Assembly: GCF_016653115.1 (NCBI RefSeq)
Contig: NZ_NHRX01000038.1
Coordinates: 1 to 64,000, forward strand
Reading direction: 5' to 3'
DNA from: Rhodocyclus purpureus
Lineage (GTDB): Bacteria; Pseudomonadota; Gammaproteobacteria; Burkholderiales; Rhodocyclaceae
Length of the DNA: 64,000 nt
Made by a program: the position numbers and the translations under genes. Shown in pieces: positions 11,400 to 22,120 of the stretch. Position 1 is the stretch's first letter. Every line of letters begins with the position of its first letter. The notes beneath the pieces are model-generated. The model had not been told where the DNA came from, ran no database searches, and saw nothing but the letters and a program-made list of their open reading frames with translations.

Positions 11400-12757
11400 T
11401 GCGCAACACCATCGCCGCCATCGCCACCGCCCCCGGGCGCGGCGGTGTCGGCGTCGTCCGCGTTTCGGGTGGCGATCTCGCCGGCTTCGCCGCAGAGATC
11501 GCCGGCAAGACACCCGCAGCACGGCACGCGACCCTGGCGAGCTTCCGTGCTGCCGACGGCAGCGTCATCGACAGCGGCCTCGTTCTCTACTTTCCGGGGC
11601 CCGCGTCCTTCACCGGTGAGGACGTGCTCGAACTGCACGGCCACGGCGGCCCGGTCGTCCTGCAACTCCTGCTCGGGCGCTGCCTCGAACTCGGCGCGCG
11701 GCTTGCCGAACCCGGCGAATTCACGCGTCGCGCCTTCGAGAACGGCAAGATCGACCTGGCCCAGGCCGAAGCCGTCGCCGACCTGATCGACGCGGCCACC
11801 GCGGCTGCGGCAAGGAGCGCGGTGCGCTCGCTGCAGGGTGAGTTCTCGCACGAAGTGCGCGCCCTGGTCGCCGAACTCACCGAACTGCGCGCGCTCACCG
11901 AAGCGACCCTCGACTTTCCCGACGAGGAGATCGACTTCCTGCAGGCCGCCGACGCCTTCGGCCGCCTCCAACGCCTGCGCGAGCGCCTCGCTCGTGTCTT
12001 CGACCGCGCACAGCAGGGCCGGCTGCTGCAGGGCGGCATCTCGGTCGTCCTCATCGGCCAGCCCAACGTCGGCAAGTCGAGCCTCCTGAACCGACTCGCC
12101 GGCGACGAACTGGCCATCGTCACCCCGATCGCCGGCACCACGCGCGACGCGGTGAAGACCCGCCTGCAGATCGAAGGCGTGCCGCTGCACGTGATCGACA
12201 CCGCCGGCCTGCGCGAAACCAGCGACGAGGTCGAGCGCATCGGCATCGAGCGCACCTGGCGCGAGATCGAGCGCGCCGACCTGGCCGTGCTGCTGATCGA
12301 CGCGCAGCACGGTCTCGGCGAGGCCGAACAGGCGATCCTCGCGCGCCTGCCGGCGGCGCTGCCGCGCCTGCTGGTCTTCAACAAGATCGACCTGGCCGGC
12401 GTGCCCGCCGGACGCATCGAGACGCCGGCGGACGATCAGGCATCTGACGCAGCGGCGCCCGTCCGCATCAGCCTGTCGGCGAAGAGCGGCGAGGGCGTCG
12501 ACTTCCTGCGCGCCGAACTGCTGCGCATCGTCGGCTGGCACCCCGCCGAGGACGTCTTCATCGCCCGCGAACGCCACCTGCGCGCGCTGCGCGAGGCCGG
12601 CCTGCACATCGACACGGCCCGGGCGCAGTTGCCGCGCCTCGAACTCTTCGCCGAGGAACTCCGCCTCGCCCAGTCCGAACTTTCCAGCATCACCGGCGAA
12701 GTGAGTGCCGACGACCTGCTCGGCGAGATCTTCGGGCGCTTCTGCATCGGCAAGTAG
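11399..12757 (+). CDS. mnmE: tRNA modification GTPase MnmE
   Basis: About 452 residues. With MnmG it makes the carboxymethylaminomethyl (cmnm5) group on wobble U34 of certain tRNAs. Visible are the N-terminal tetrahydrofolate-binding domain ([20 protein letters not shown]), the G domain with [14 protein letters not shown] and [23 protein letters not shown], and the diagnostic C-terminal CIGK ending, with the catalytic Cys three residues before the end. The ATG at 11399 overlaps the yidC stop. Its partner mnmG lies 2.9 kb downstream. Confidence 0.98.
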   Translation: MRNTIAAIATAPGRGGVGVVRVSGGDLAGFAAEIAGKTPAARHATLASFRAADGSVIDSGLVLYFPGPASFTGEDVLELHGHGGPVVLQLLLGRCLELGARLAEPGEFTRRAFENGKIDLAQAEAVADLIDAATAAAARSAVRSLQGEFSHEVRALVAELTELRALTEATLDFPDEEIDFLQAADAFGRLQRLRERLARVFDRAQQGRLLQGGISVVLIGQPNVGKSSLLNRLAGDELAIVTPIAGTTRDAVKTRLQIEGVPLHVIDTAGLRETSDEVERIGIERTWREIERADLAVLLIDAQHGLGEAEQAILARLPAALPRLLVFNKIDLAGVPAGRIETPADDQASDAAAPVRISLSAKSGEGVDFLRAELLRIVGWHPAEDVFIARERHLRALREAGLHIDTARAQLPRLELFAEELRLAQSELSSITGEVSADDLLGEIFGRFCIGK

Positions 12758-12920
12758 CTGTTCCTGCCCATTCAGGCAGCGTCCCGCGATCTTCGTCACG
12801 CCGCTGCTGAACGCGGCGGAATCGGCCAGTGCCGTTCACGCACATCTGCTCACAAGTCTTCACGCTTCCTTGCGCGGCGGACGTCTCCCGCAAGCCCGGG
12901 CGCCGCGTTATCCGGGATGA

Positions 12921-12940
12921 GCGCCGCCGGCCGGCGGCGC
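12921..12940. repeat. Perfect 20-bp GC palindrome
   Basis: GCGCCGCCGG directly followed by its reverse complement, ending 17 bp before the ATG of the next gene and seven bases before its Shine-Dalgarno. Could be a protein-binding site or form an RNA hairpin next to the ribosome-binding site. Confidence 0.8.
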
Positions 12941-12957
12941 GCAGAGCGGAGGAAGCA

Positions 12958-13299
12958 ATGCGCAAGACGATGCGAGCGGTGCTGGCCCTGGTTGCCGCCT
13001 GTGTAGGGAGCGGGGCCAAAGCGCATCCGGGGCAGGGCGGATGGAACGGCGGTCGCGGCGCCCTGCGCGCGCTGGCCCCGGCGCTGATCGCCTGCGGCAC
13101 GCTGGCCGGCTGCGCGGTCGTTCCCGCCTACCCCGGCGGCTACACAGCGCCATCGGCGCAGGTGGTCTATTACGGCGGCAGCTACGCGCCGCCGCCGCCC
13201 CCGCGTTATTTCCACGTCCCACGGCCCGCACCGCACTTCCATCCGCAGCATCGCGGCTGGCGTGGCGAGCCGCACGGGGGAGGCCCGAGGCACTGGTAG
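12958..13299 (+). CDS. Small exported Gly/His/Pro-rich protein, unknown function
   Basis: 113 residues. The ATG at 12958 is chosen because AGCGGAGGA precedes it at good spacing. Residues 1-22 look like a Sec signal peptide (MRKTMRAVLALVAACVGSGA, then KA|H). A second hydrophobic stretch near 40-52 ends in LAGC, a lipobox-like motif but unusually far from the N-terminus. The rest is rich in Pro, Tyr, Gly and His (APPPPPRYFHVPRP) and ends GGGPRHW. I do not recognise the family. It is probably periplasmic or a lipoprotein. It follows mnmE by 200 bp without obvious operon linkage. Confidence 0.6.
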   Translation: MRKTMRAVLALVAACVGSGAKAHPGQGGWNGGRGALRALAPALIACGTLAGCAVVPAYPGGYTAPSAQVVYYGGSYAPPPPPRYFHVPRPAPHFHPQHRGWRGEPHGGGPRHW

Positions 13300-13376
13300 C
13301 CGTCGCCTTGCGTTCGCCCCGTGGCGCCCCGGCCTGACTTCTTCCAGGGGACTGGAAGGGGCGCGCTGCGGGCGCT

Positions 13377-14027
13377 TCAGAAATTCACAGCGGCGGCGAA
13401 AGGCACGAAGATGTAGCCGCCTTCTGCGTCCCCGTAGGCCTTCGCCTGCCCGAGCGACAGGTACTGCGCAGTCAGGGCACAGACAGCGGCGTCAATGTCA
13501 TCGATGGATTTCAGCGAATGCGTGTCGATACCTGCCTTTTCCAGCAAGTCACGCCGCTGCTCGCGCTTCTTCCTGGCCGACGCGACACCAGCGCCTAGCA
13601 TGGCCCAGGTGACGGCATGCGGAAAGGTCTCGAAGCAGGCCCTGCCGCCGGAATATTCCTCGCCCTCGAGCAATGGATGCGTGGCAGCCAGCGCCTGATA
13701 GACGCGCTCGCCGTTGAACATCCAGCCATAGAAACCGGAAGTGGACGCCAGGGCGCGCTCGCGCGTGGGGGTCACGAAGCAGGAGATCCGCTCGCGGGCG
13801 AGCTCCCTTTCGGCCAGGCGCCCCATTCCTGGCGCCCACCGACACGGCGAGTCGATGCCGACCAGCGTCGCGCCAAGCTGATTGCACTGTCGCGCGAGCT
13901 CGTGCGGGTCACCGCTCTGGATATTGCAGATCACCTCCCGGCCACGCAGCACCACCAGATGGCATCCCTTCCTGAGACCGCCGATGTCGATGCCGGCAAC
14001 GATTGCGGGGGATTCAGCAGGCGCCAC
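13377..14027 (-). CDS. DUF429 family protein
   Basis: About 216 residues from a GTG at 14027, chosen because AGGAAG lies 11 bases upstream and the conserved domain starts ten residues later; an upstream ATG at 14162 would add 45 poorly conserved residues. DUF429 features are IVAGIDIGGLRKGCHLVVL near the start, LVGIDSPCRW, a Gly-rich GGRACFETFPHAV, and a C-terminal DDIDAAVCALTA. The fold is RNase H-like, so nuclease activity is predicted for the family but the biological role is unknown. Stand-alone, convergent with the gene to its left. Confidence 0.75.
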   Translation of the reverse strand: MAPAESPAIVAGIDIGGLRKGCHLVVLRGREVICNIQSGDPHELARQCNQLGATLVGIDSPCRWAPGMGRLAERELARERISCFVTPTRERALASTSGFYGWMFNGERVYQALAATHPLLEGEEYSGGRACFETFPHAVTWAMLGAGVASARKKREQRRDLLEKAGIDTHSLKSIDDIDAAVCALTAQYLSLGQAKAYGDAEGGYIFVPFAAAVNF

Positions 14028-14180
14028 GGTTCGAATCTTCCTGAGGGGAGGTTGGCGAAGCGCGAGCGCGCGCCGCTTCCAGGCAGCCGGCGCGTGCTTG
14101 CCGGGATGGGGAGGGCATTTTATGCGCGACAGCAGGCCGCCGGGGAGGAATGGCCTGATCAACAGCTTGGGATACCCCTG

Positions 14181-14257
14181 ATTCGGGCCTTACGGCCCCC
14201 CCACGAAAAGCGCTCCCGCCACATGGCAATCGTGGGAGGGGCGGCAGCCGCGAATGC
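14181..14257. repeat. REP pair (REPIN-like)
   Basis: Inverted pair of the window's REP type: ATTCGGGCCTTACGGCCCC at 14181 and the complement-type GTGGGAGGGGCGGCAGCCGC ending at 14257. It lies between the DUF429 and TSUP genes. Confidence 0.75.
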
Positions 14258-14369
14258 CTTCCATGGCATCGGCTGGCGGAACCAGCCAGCATCTTCAGCG
14301 CAGCCTAACCCCGGCTGCGGGATAAACTGCCGCGAGCGGTTCCCGCCCTCTCATTGAGTCCATCCGCCA

Positions 14370-15149
14370 ATGCCCGATCTCTCGCTGCTTTTCGTCCTCG
14401 CCGCTGCCGCCTTCGTCGCCGGGCTGATCGATTCGGTGGTCGGCGGCGGCGGGTTGATCCAGATTCCGGCCTTGTTCACCGCCTTGCCAGGTGAATCGCC
14501 GGCGACCTTGTTCGGGACCAACAAGACGGCCAGCGTCTTCGGCACCGCCAACGCGGCCTGGCGTTACGCGCGCAGCGTGCGCATCCCGTGGCGGACGACG
14601 CTGCCGGCGGCGCTGGCGGCTTTCGCCTGCTCCTATCTCGGCGCGCTGGCGGTCGCCTGGTTGCCGCGCGAAGCCTTGCGCCCGCTGATCCTCGTCCTGC
14701 TGATCGGCGCGGCGATCCACACCTTCCGCCAGAAGCATTTCGGCAGCGAGCACCGGCCGCAGCACGCGGGGCAGCGCGAGCTGGTACTCGCGCTGCTGCT
14801 CGGCGGCGTCATCGGCTTCTACGACGGTTTCTTCGGACCTGGAACCGGCAGCTTCCTGATCTTCCTCTTCGTCCGCGTCTTCGGGTTCGACTTCCTGCAC
14901 GCCTCGGCGGCGGCCAAGATCGTGAACGTCGCGACCAACCTCGCTGCGCTGGCCTATTTCGTCCCCAACGGCTACCTGCTGCCGCAACTGGCTTTGTGGA
15001 TGGTGGTGGCCAACGTCGCCGGTTCGCAGCTCGGCACGCGGCTGGCGCTGAAGAACGGCAGCGCTTTCGTGCGCCGCGTCTTCCTCTTCGTCGTCAGCGT
15101 CCTGATCGTCAAGTTCGCGCTCGATACCTGGCAAAACACGGTTTTCTGA
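14370..15149 (+). CDS. TSUP family (TauE/SafE-like) membrane transporter
   Basis: 259 residues, almost entirely hydrophobic with about eight membrane segments. The family pattern is seen in FVAGLIDSVVGGGGLIQIPAL, GTNKTASVFGTANAAWRYAR and, in the second half, GFYDGFFGPGTGSF and KIVNVATNLAALAYF. TSUP proteins move small organic acids or sulfur compounds such as sulfite or sulfoacetate across the inner membrane; the substrate here cannot be told. It ends just before the putative oriC and is not in an operon. Confidence 0.9.
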   Translation: MPDLSLLFVLAAAAFVAGLIDSVVGGGGLIQIPALFTALPGESPATLFGTNKTASVFGTANAAWRYARSVRIPWRTTLPAALAAFACSYLGALAVAWLPREALRPLILVLLIGAAIHTFRQKHFGSEHRPQHAGQRELVLALLLGGVIGFYDGFFGPGTGSFLIFLFVRVFGFDFLHASAAAKIVNVATNLAALAYFVPNGYLLPQLALWMVVANVAGSQLGTRLALKNGSAFVRRVFLFVVSVLIVKFALDTWQNTVF

Positions 15150-15400
15150 GCCCTCCGGATCACTTTTCGGGCTGTGGACAAGCTGCCGCAAAGTCTGTGG
15201 GCGAGAAGTGGACAAGGCTGGAAAACTCTTCCTGTGGATAACTTGTGCAAAAATATCCACAGCGCGATACACGCCTTCTACAGCTCGAAAAAAACTTTCA
15301 AAGTATTATTTTTAAAAAGCTTTTAAGGCTTATCCACAGACTTGTCGACACTATTATGTTTACAGTCTTTGAATTCAAAACCTTTTAAGAACAGACGACG
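15150..15400. other. oriC: Candidate chromosomal origin (oriC)
   Basis: Between the TSUP gene and mnmG. Perfect DnaA boxes are TGTGGATAA (15233-15241, reverse) and TTATCCACA (15330-15338). Near-matches are TGTGGACAA (15173-15181), AGTGGACAA (15207-15215) and ATATCCACA (15253-15261). Between the last two forward boxes lies the only strongly AT-rich stretch nearby (about 15290-15325, including TATTATTTTTAAAAAGC), a plausible unwinding element. A position upstream of mnmG (gidA) matches E. coli oriC. No experiment supports it here, and boxes near dnaA are an alternative. Confidence 0.75.
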
Positions 15401-15412
15401 CAAACGCTCGCT

Positions 15413-15543
15413 GGCTCACTCCCGGAGGTGAGCCACTGACGAAATTTCGCCAAAAAACTGAAGAGGCTCACCACTCTGGCTGAGCCTCGCCGCAGGATCG
15501 TGCCGAACCCGCCGCCGGTGAGCCTGCTGACATCGAGTGAGCC
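15413..15543. repeat. Array of GTGAGCC/GGCTCAC heptamers beside oriC
   Basis: Exact heptamers: GGCTCAC at 15413-15419 and 15465-15471; GTGAGCC at 15428-15434, 15518-15524 and 15537-15543. A CTGAGCC lies at 15480-15486. Five exact copies in 131 bp, with two inverted pairs (15413/15428 and 15465/15480). It lies between the candidate origin and mnmG, outside any coding sequence. Possibly binding sites for an origin regulator. Confidence 0.8.
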
Positions 15544-15648
15544 TGTGCAGCGCCGTGCACAAGCATCCGGTTCCCTGAATCCTGTTATTTTTCAGCCCGC
15601 TGCCGTAAAATCGCAGGCCCCATCTCCGGCCTGCGCCGCTCCCTATCC

Positions 15649-17544
15649 ATGCAGTATCCTGAACGTTTCGACGTGATCGTCGTCGGTGGCGGCCATGCCG
15701 GTACCGAGGCTGCGCTGGCCAGCGCGCGCATCGGTGCGCGCACGCTCCTGCTCACGCACAACCTGGAAACGCTGGGCGCGATGAGTTGCAATCCGTCGAT
15801 CGGCGGCATCGGCAAGGGCCACCTGGTACGCGAAGTCGACGCGCTCGGCGGCGCCATGGCCGCGGCCACCGACGAAGCGGGGATCCAGTTCCGCACGCTC
15901 AATTCGAGCAAGGGGCCCGCGGTGCGCGCGACGCGCGCGCAGGCCGACCGCGTGCTCTACCGCCAGGCGATCCGCCGCCGTCTCGAGAATCAGCCGAACC
16001 TGACCCTGTTCGCCGACGCCGTCGACGACCTGATCGTCGACGGCGATCGCGTCGCCGGCGTGGTGACCATGCTCGGACTGCGTTTTTCCGCGCGCAGCGT
16101 TGTCCTCACCGCGGGCACCTTCCTCAACGGTCTGATCCACGTCGGTCTGACCCAGGCGGCTGCCGGGCGCATGGGCGATCCGCCGGCGATTTCGCTCGCC
16201 GCCCGCCTGCGCGAGCTGGCGCTGCCGGCCGGCCGCCTGAAGACCGGGACGCCGCCACGGCTCGACGGCAAGACGATCGATTTCTCGCAGATGGTCGAGC
16301 AGCATTCCGACGACCCGCTGCCGGTGTTCTCCTTCCTCGGTTCCGCCTCGCAGCACCCGCGGCAGTTGCCGTGCTGGGTCACCGAGACCAATCCGCGCAC
16401 GCACGAAATCATCCGTTCCAACCTCGACCGCTCGCCGCTCTATGCCGGGATCATCGAGGGTGTCGGGCCACGCTACTGCCCGTCGATCGAGGACAAGATC
16501 CATCGCTTCGCCGGCAAGGACAGCCACAACATCTTCCTCGAACCCGAAGGCCTCGACACGTACGAGATCTATCCGAACGGGATTTCGACCAGCCTGCCCT
16601 TCGACGTGCAGCTGGCGCTGGTGCGCTCGATCCGCGGCCTGGAGAACTGCCACATCCTGCGCCCCGGCTACGCGATCGAGTACGATTTTTACGATCCGCG
16701 TGCCCTGCGCGACACCCTGGAGACGCGGGCGATCGGCGGCCTCTTCTTCGCCGGCCAGATCAACGGCACGACCGGCTATGAGGAGGCGGCGGCACAGGGA
16801 CTGCTCGCCGGCGCCAACGCGGCGCTCGCCGCGCTCGAGCGCGAGGGCTGGTCGCCGCGCCGCGACGAGGCCTACCTCGGTGTCCTCGTCGACGACCTGA
16901 TCACGCGCGGCGTTTCCGAACCGTACCGGATGTTCACCAGCCGCGCCGAGTACCGGCTGTCCCTGCGCGAGGACAACGCCGACCTGCGCCTGACCGAGAC
17001 CGGCCGCCGCCTGGGGCTCGTCGACGACCGGCGCTGGGCAGCCTTCTGCGCCAAGCGCGAGGCGATCGAGCGCGAGGAAGCACGGCTGAAGGCGACCTGG
17101 GTGCTGCCCGCGCGCGTCGACCAGGCGGCGGCGAGTTCGCTGTTCGGCAAGCCGCTCGAACGCGAATACAACCTCTACGAACTGCTGCGCCGCCCGGAAG
17201 TCAGCTACGCAGCGCTGATGCGCCTGCCGGTCGAAGGCGTCGCCGTCGATGCCGGGGTCGATGATGCGCAGGTGATCGAGCAGGTCGACATCCAGGCCAA
17301 GTACCGCGGCTACATCGACCGGCAGATCGAGGAAGTCGCCCAGCGCGCGCAGTTCGATGCGCTACGCATCCCCGAGGACCTCGATTTTTCCGGCGTCGCC
17401 GGGCTGTCGCGCGAAGTCTGCCAGCGGCTGGCTGCGGCGCGTCCGCGCACGCTCGGCGAGGCTTCGCGCCTGCAGGGAATCACGCCGGCGGCGATCAGCA
17501 TGCTGCTGGTGCATGTCAAGCGACTGGGAGCTACGCATGGCTGA
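15649..17544 (+). CDS. mnmG: tRNA uridine-5-carboxymethylaminomethyl modification enzyme MnmG
   Basis: 631 residues; FAD- and NADH-dependent partner of MnmE in cmnm5U34 synthesis. The N-terminal FAD-binding motif is [17 protein letters not shown], followed by [21 protein letters not shown] and the [20 protein letters not shown] motif near residue 370. The C-terminal helical domain binds MnmE. First gene of an mnmG-rsmG-parA-parB cluster; its last 8 bases overlap rsmG. Located directly after the candidate origin, as in many proteobacteria. Confidence 0.98.
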   Translation: MQYPERFDVIVVGGGHAGTEAALASARIGARTLLLTHNLETLGAMSCNPSIGGIGKGHLVREVDALGGAMAAATDEAGIQFRTLNSSKGPAVRATRAQADRVLYRQAIRRRLENQPNLTLFADAVDDLIVDGDRVAGVVTMLGLRFSARSVVLTAGTFLNGLIHVGLTQAAAGRMGDPPAISLAARLRELALPAGRLKTGTPPRLDGKTIDFSQMVEQHSDDPLPVFSFLGSASQHPRQLPCWVTETNPRTHEIIRSNLDRSPLYAGIIEGVGPRYCPSIEDKIHRFAGKDSHNIFLEPEGLDTYEIYPNGISTSLPFDVQLALVRSIRGLENCHILRPGYAIEYDFYDPRALRDTLETRAIGGLFFAGQINGTTGYEEAAAQGLLAGANAALAALEREGWSPRRDEAYLGVLVDDLITRGVSEPYRMFTSRAEYRLSLREDNADLRLTETGRRLGLVDDRRWAAFCAKREAIEREEARLKATWVLPARVDQAAASSLFGKPLEREYNLYELLRRPEVSYAALMRLPVEGVAVDAGVDDAQVIEQVDIQAKYRGYIDRQIEEVAQRAQFDALRIPEDLDFSGVAGLSREVCQRLAAARPRTLGEASRLQGITPAAISMLLVHVKRLGATHG

Positions 17545-18190
17545 ACTGCCCACCCGCCAACTTGCCGACGGCCTCGCCGCGATGGGCATCGAACTGCCGG
17601 CTGCCGCGCAGGAGACCCTGCTCGCCTACGCGGGGCTGCTCGACAAGTGGAACCGCGCTTTCAACCTGACCGCGCTGCGCGACCCGAAGAAGGCGGTCAG
17701 CCACCACCTGCTCGACTCGCTGGCGGTCCTGCCCTACCTGCGCGGTGACACCTTGCTCGACGTCGGCAGCGGTGGTGGCATGCCGGGGATTCCGCTGGCG
17801 ATCGCGCGTCCCGACCTGGCGGTGACGCTGCTCGACAGCAATTCGAAGAAGACCGCCTTCCTGCGCCAGGCAGTGATCGAGCTGAAGCTCGCCAATGTCA
17901 GCGTGCACTGCGGGCGGATCGAGGAATTCCGGCCAGAGCAGCCGTTCGCGAGCATCGTCTCGCGCGCCTTCGCCGAACTGGCCGACTTCGTCCGCCCGAC
18001 GCGGTCGCTGCTGGCGGCGGACGGCTGCTGGCTGGCGATGAAGGGGCTCATTCCGCACGACGAGATCGCGCGTCTGCCGAGTGGAATCGTCGTCGCCGAG
18101 ACCCTGCCGCTCGCCGTTCCCGGCGTCGATGGCGAACGGCATCTCTTGATCCTCAAGGATGGCGAAACTGCAGCGAAAGAGGGAGTCTGA
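17537..18190 (+). CDS. rsmG: 16S rRNA (guanine527-N7)-methyltransferase RsmG
   Basis: 217 residues. SAM-dependent methylation of G527 in 16S rRNA. The SAM-binding motif is [17 protein letters not shown]; the N-terminal helix region and [17 protein letters not shown] are typical, and [11 protein letters not shown] follows. The ATG at 17537 overlaps the end of mnmG. Normal length (E. coli 207). Confidence 0.97.
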   Translation: MAELPTRQLADGLAAMGIELPAAAQETLLAYAGLLDKWNRAFNLTALRDPKKAVSHHLLDSLAVLPYLRGDTLLDVGSGGGMPGIPLAIARPDLAVTLLDSNSKKTAFLRQAVIELKLANVSVHCGRIEEFRPEQPFASIVSRAFAELADFVRPTRSLLAADGCWLAMKGLIPHDEIARLPSGIVVAETLPLAVPGVDGERHLLILKDGETAAKEGV

Positions 18191-18239
18191 ATTGGCGAGC
18201 CTGCATCCTGAAGCGCCCGAGAACGTGGAGAAAGCGTCC

Positions 18240-19028
18240 GTGCGCAAGCAGAAGATCTTCGCGGTTACCAACCAGAAGGGCGGCGTCGGCAAGACGACGA
18301 CTGCGGTGAACCTCTCCGCCAGCCTCGCCGCGCTCGGCCAGCGCGTGCTCATGATCGACCTCGATCCGCAGGGCAACGCGACCACCGGCTGCGGCGTGCA
18401 CAAGCGCGAGGCGCTGCCGACCGTCTATCAGCTGCTGATCGGCCGCTCGACCTTCGCCGAGGTGCGCCTGCACACCGAGTTCGGCTTCGACATCCTGCCC
18501 GCCAACCGTGAGCTGGCCGGCGCCGAGGTCGAACTGATCCAGATGGAGCGTCGTGAATACCGGCTGCGCGACGCGCTCGCACCGGCGCTCGCCGACTACG
18601 ATTTCATCCTCATGGACTGCCCGCCGGCGCTCAACTTGCTCACCGTCAACGGGCTGGCTGCTGCCGATTCGGTGATCATCCCGATGCAGTGCGAGTACTA
18701 CGCGCTCGAGGGCTTGAGTGACCTCGTCGCGACGCTGAAGAAGGTGCGTTCGCACCTCAATTCGCGCCTGCAGATCGAGGGCCTGTTGCGCACCATGTAC
18801 GACCCGCGCTCGACCCTGACGCAACAGGTGTCCGCCGAACTCGACAGTCACTTCGGCGACAAGGTCTATCGCACGATCATCCCGCGCAACGTGCGCCTCG
18901 CCGAGGCGCCTTCCTACGCCAAGCCGGTGACCTTCTTCGATCGCAATTCGCGCGGCGCGCAGGCCTACATGGCGCTGGCGCAGGAGGTGCTCGACCGCCG
19001 CGCCGCCACAGGGGAAAGTCAGCAATGA
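18240..19028 (+). CDS. parA: Chromosome partitioning ATPase ParA (Soj)
   Basis: About 262 residues from a GTG at 18240, preceded at nine bases by GGAG and starting VRKQKIFAVTNQKGGVGKTT, where family members normally begin. An ATG at 18159 inside rsmG would add 27 residues. Deviant Walker A KGGVGKTTTAVNL, MIDLDPQGNATTG, and FILMDCPPALNLLTVNGL (Walker B) are seen. It forms ATP-dependent gradients that move ParB-parS complexes to separate origins. Overlaps parB by four bases. No parS-like TGTTTCACGTGAAACA site was found in the window. Confidence 0.96.
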   Translation: MRKQKIFAVTNQKGGVGKTTTAVNLSASLAALGQRVLMIDLDPQGNATTGCGVHKREALPTVYQLLIGRSTFAEVRLHTEFGFDILPANRELAGAEVELIQMERREYRLRDALAPALADYDFILMDCPPALNLLTVNGLAAADSVIIPMQCEYYALEGLSDLVATLKKVRSHLNSRLQIEGLLRTMYDPRSTLTQQVSAELDSHFGDKVYRTIIPRNVRLAEAPSYAKPVTFFDRNSRGAQAYMALAQEVLDRRAATGESQQ

Positions 19029-19882
19029 AACTCAAGGGACTGGGACGCGGGCTCGACGCCCTGCTTGCCGGCGACAGCAGCGAGCGCCGCGAGGAGCAGC
19101 GCTCGCTGCCGCCTGCGCGGCTGTCACCGGGGCGCTACCAGCCGCGTACCCGCATGGATCCCGTCTCGCTCGAAGAGCTCGCCGCGTCGATCCGCGCCCA
19201 GGGCCTGATGCAGCCGATCCTCGTCCGCCCGCTGCCCGGCGACCTCGGCGAGGAGCGCTACGAGATCATCGCCGGCGAGCGCCGCTGGCGCGCGGCCCAG
19301 CTCGCCGGCCTCACCGAAGTGCCGACGCTGATCCGCGACATCCCCGACGAAGCGGCGATGGCGATGGCGCTGATCGAGAACATCCAGCGCGAGAACCTCA
19401 ATCCGCTCGAGGAAGCGCAGGGCCTGCAGCGCCTGGTCGACGAGTTCGGCATGACCCACCAGCAGGCTGCCGACGCGGTCGGCCGCTCGCGCCCGGCGGC
19501 GTCGAACCTCCTGCGCCTGCTGCAGCTGGCACCACCGGTGCAGGAACTGCTGATGCGCGGCTCGATCGAGATGGGGCACGCGCGCGCGCTGCTGCCGCTC
19601 GCCGGGGCCCAGCAGGTCCAGCTCGCCCAGCGCGCGGCGGCACGCGGACTGTCGGTGCGCGAGGTCGAGCGCGCCGCCCAGCGCGCGCTGAAGCCGCCCG
19701 CCTCCCCGGCCGAGCAACGCCCCGACCGCGACCTCCTGCGCCTGCAGGAGGAACTGTCCGACCTCTTCGGCGCGCGCGTCGAGATCCGCGCCAACCGCAA
19801 GGGCGCCGGCAAGGTGCTGGTCGATTTCGGCGATCTCGACCAGCTCGAAGGCATCCTCGATCGCCTGCGCGGGACGGCATGA
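19025..19882 (+). CDS. parB: Chromosome partitioning protein ParB (Spo0J)
   Basis: 285 residues. Opens MKLKGLGRGLDALLAG (ParA-interacting tail). The CTPase/ParB domain carries RLSPGRYQPRTRMD, IIAGERRWRAAQLAGL and ENIQRENLNPLEEA. The HTH DNA-binding domain contains MTHQQAADAVGRSRPAASNLLRL, and the C-terminus is a dimerisation domain. It binds parS sites and spreads along DNA. The start ATG overlaps the parA stop (ATGA). Confidence 0.97.
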   Translation: MKLKGLGRGLDALLAGDSSERREEQRSLPPARLSPGRYQPRTRMDPVSLEELAASIRAQGLMQPILVRPLPGDLGEERYEIIAGERRWRAAQLAGLTEVPTLIRDIPDEAAMAMALIENIQRENLNPLEEAQGLQRLVDEFGMTHQQAADAVGRSRPAASNLLRLLQLAPPVQELLMRGSIEMGHARALLPLAGAQQVQLAQRAAARGLSVREVERAAQRALKPPASPAEQRPDRDLLRLQEELSDLFGARVEIRANRKGAGKVLVDFGDLDQLEGILDRLRGTA

Positions 19883-19991
19883 CCCCGAGCGAAGGGACCG
19901 TCTCGCTGATGACACACCGGTAAGAAGTCTTGACTCTTATATAAGACATTTGTTACCTTTCACACGCCTTAGCAGCAGAGCCGCGAAAACC

Positions 19992-20020
19992 TTGATTTAA
20001 GGCGGCGATTCGCTTACCAT
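19992..20020 (+). promoter_or_regulatory. Candidate atp operon promoter
   Basis: TTGATT (19992-19997), 17-bp spacer, TACCAT (20015-20020), placing a start near 20027, about 25 bases before atpI. The 169-bp gap after parB is AT-richer than its surroundings and also holds a TTGACT at 19930. Sequence match only. Confidence 0.5.
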
Positions 20021-20051
20021 ACTGCGGCCTTATTGCGGTAAGCGGTTGCCG

Positions 20052-21606
<1,555 letters not shown>

Positions 21607-21646
21607 GCGTCTTGCCGCAGAACCGCAATAGACGAAAGGTTCGTCC

Positions 21647-22117
21647 ATGAACATCAATGCAACCCTGATTGCGCAGGCCATCATGTTCGGCCTGTTCGTC
21701 TGGTTCTGCATGCGCTTCGTCTGGCCGCCGATTACGGCGGCCCTCGCCGCGCGGCAGAAGCAGATCGCCGACGGGCTCGCCTCGAGCGAGCGCGGCCGCA
21801 ACGAACTGGAACTGGCGACCAAGCGCGCGTCCACGATCCTGCACGAGGCCAAGCAGCAGGCTGCCGACCTCGTCGCCCAAGCTGAAAAGCGCGGCGTCGC
21901 GATCATCGAGGAAGCCAAGGAACAGGCCCGTGTCGAAGGCGATCGCATCATCGTCGGCGCCAAGGCCGAAATCGAACAGGAAGTCAGCCGTGCGAAGGAG
22001 CAACTGCGTGACCAAGTCGCGCACCTGGCCGTCGCCGGTGCCGAGCAGATCCTGCGCCGCGAAGTCGATGCCAAGGCGCACGCCGACATGCTCGCCTCGC
22101 TGAAGGGTGGTCTCTGA
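21647..22117 (+). CDS. atpF: ATP synthase F0 subunit b
   Basis: 156 residues. One N-terminal membrane helix (IAQAIMFGLFVWFCMRFVW) is followed by a long charged alpha-helical, coiled-coil stalk (KRASTILHEAKQQAADLVAQ and EEAKEQARVEGDRI). Two copies form the peripheral stator that holds F1 against a/c rotation. Normal length (E. coli 156). Confidence 0.97.
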   Translation: MNINATLIAQAIMFGLFVWFCMRFVWPPITAALAARQKQIADGLASSERGRNELELATKRASTILHEAKQQAADLVAQAEKRGVAIIEEAKEQARVEGDRIIVGAKAEIEQEVSRAKEQLRDQVAHLAVAGAEQILRREVDAKAHADMLASLKGGL

Positions 22118-22120
22118 GCC

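Noticed and set aside
18159-18239. N-terminal extension of ParA from an upstream ATG
   Set aside because: It lies inside rsmG, lacks conservation expected for ParA, and the GTG at 18240 has a well-placed GGAG.
18159-19882. parS site near parAB
   Set aside because: No sequence close to TGTTTCACGTGAAACA was seen here or elsewhere in the window; CACGTG cores present lack the flanking bases.
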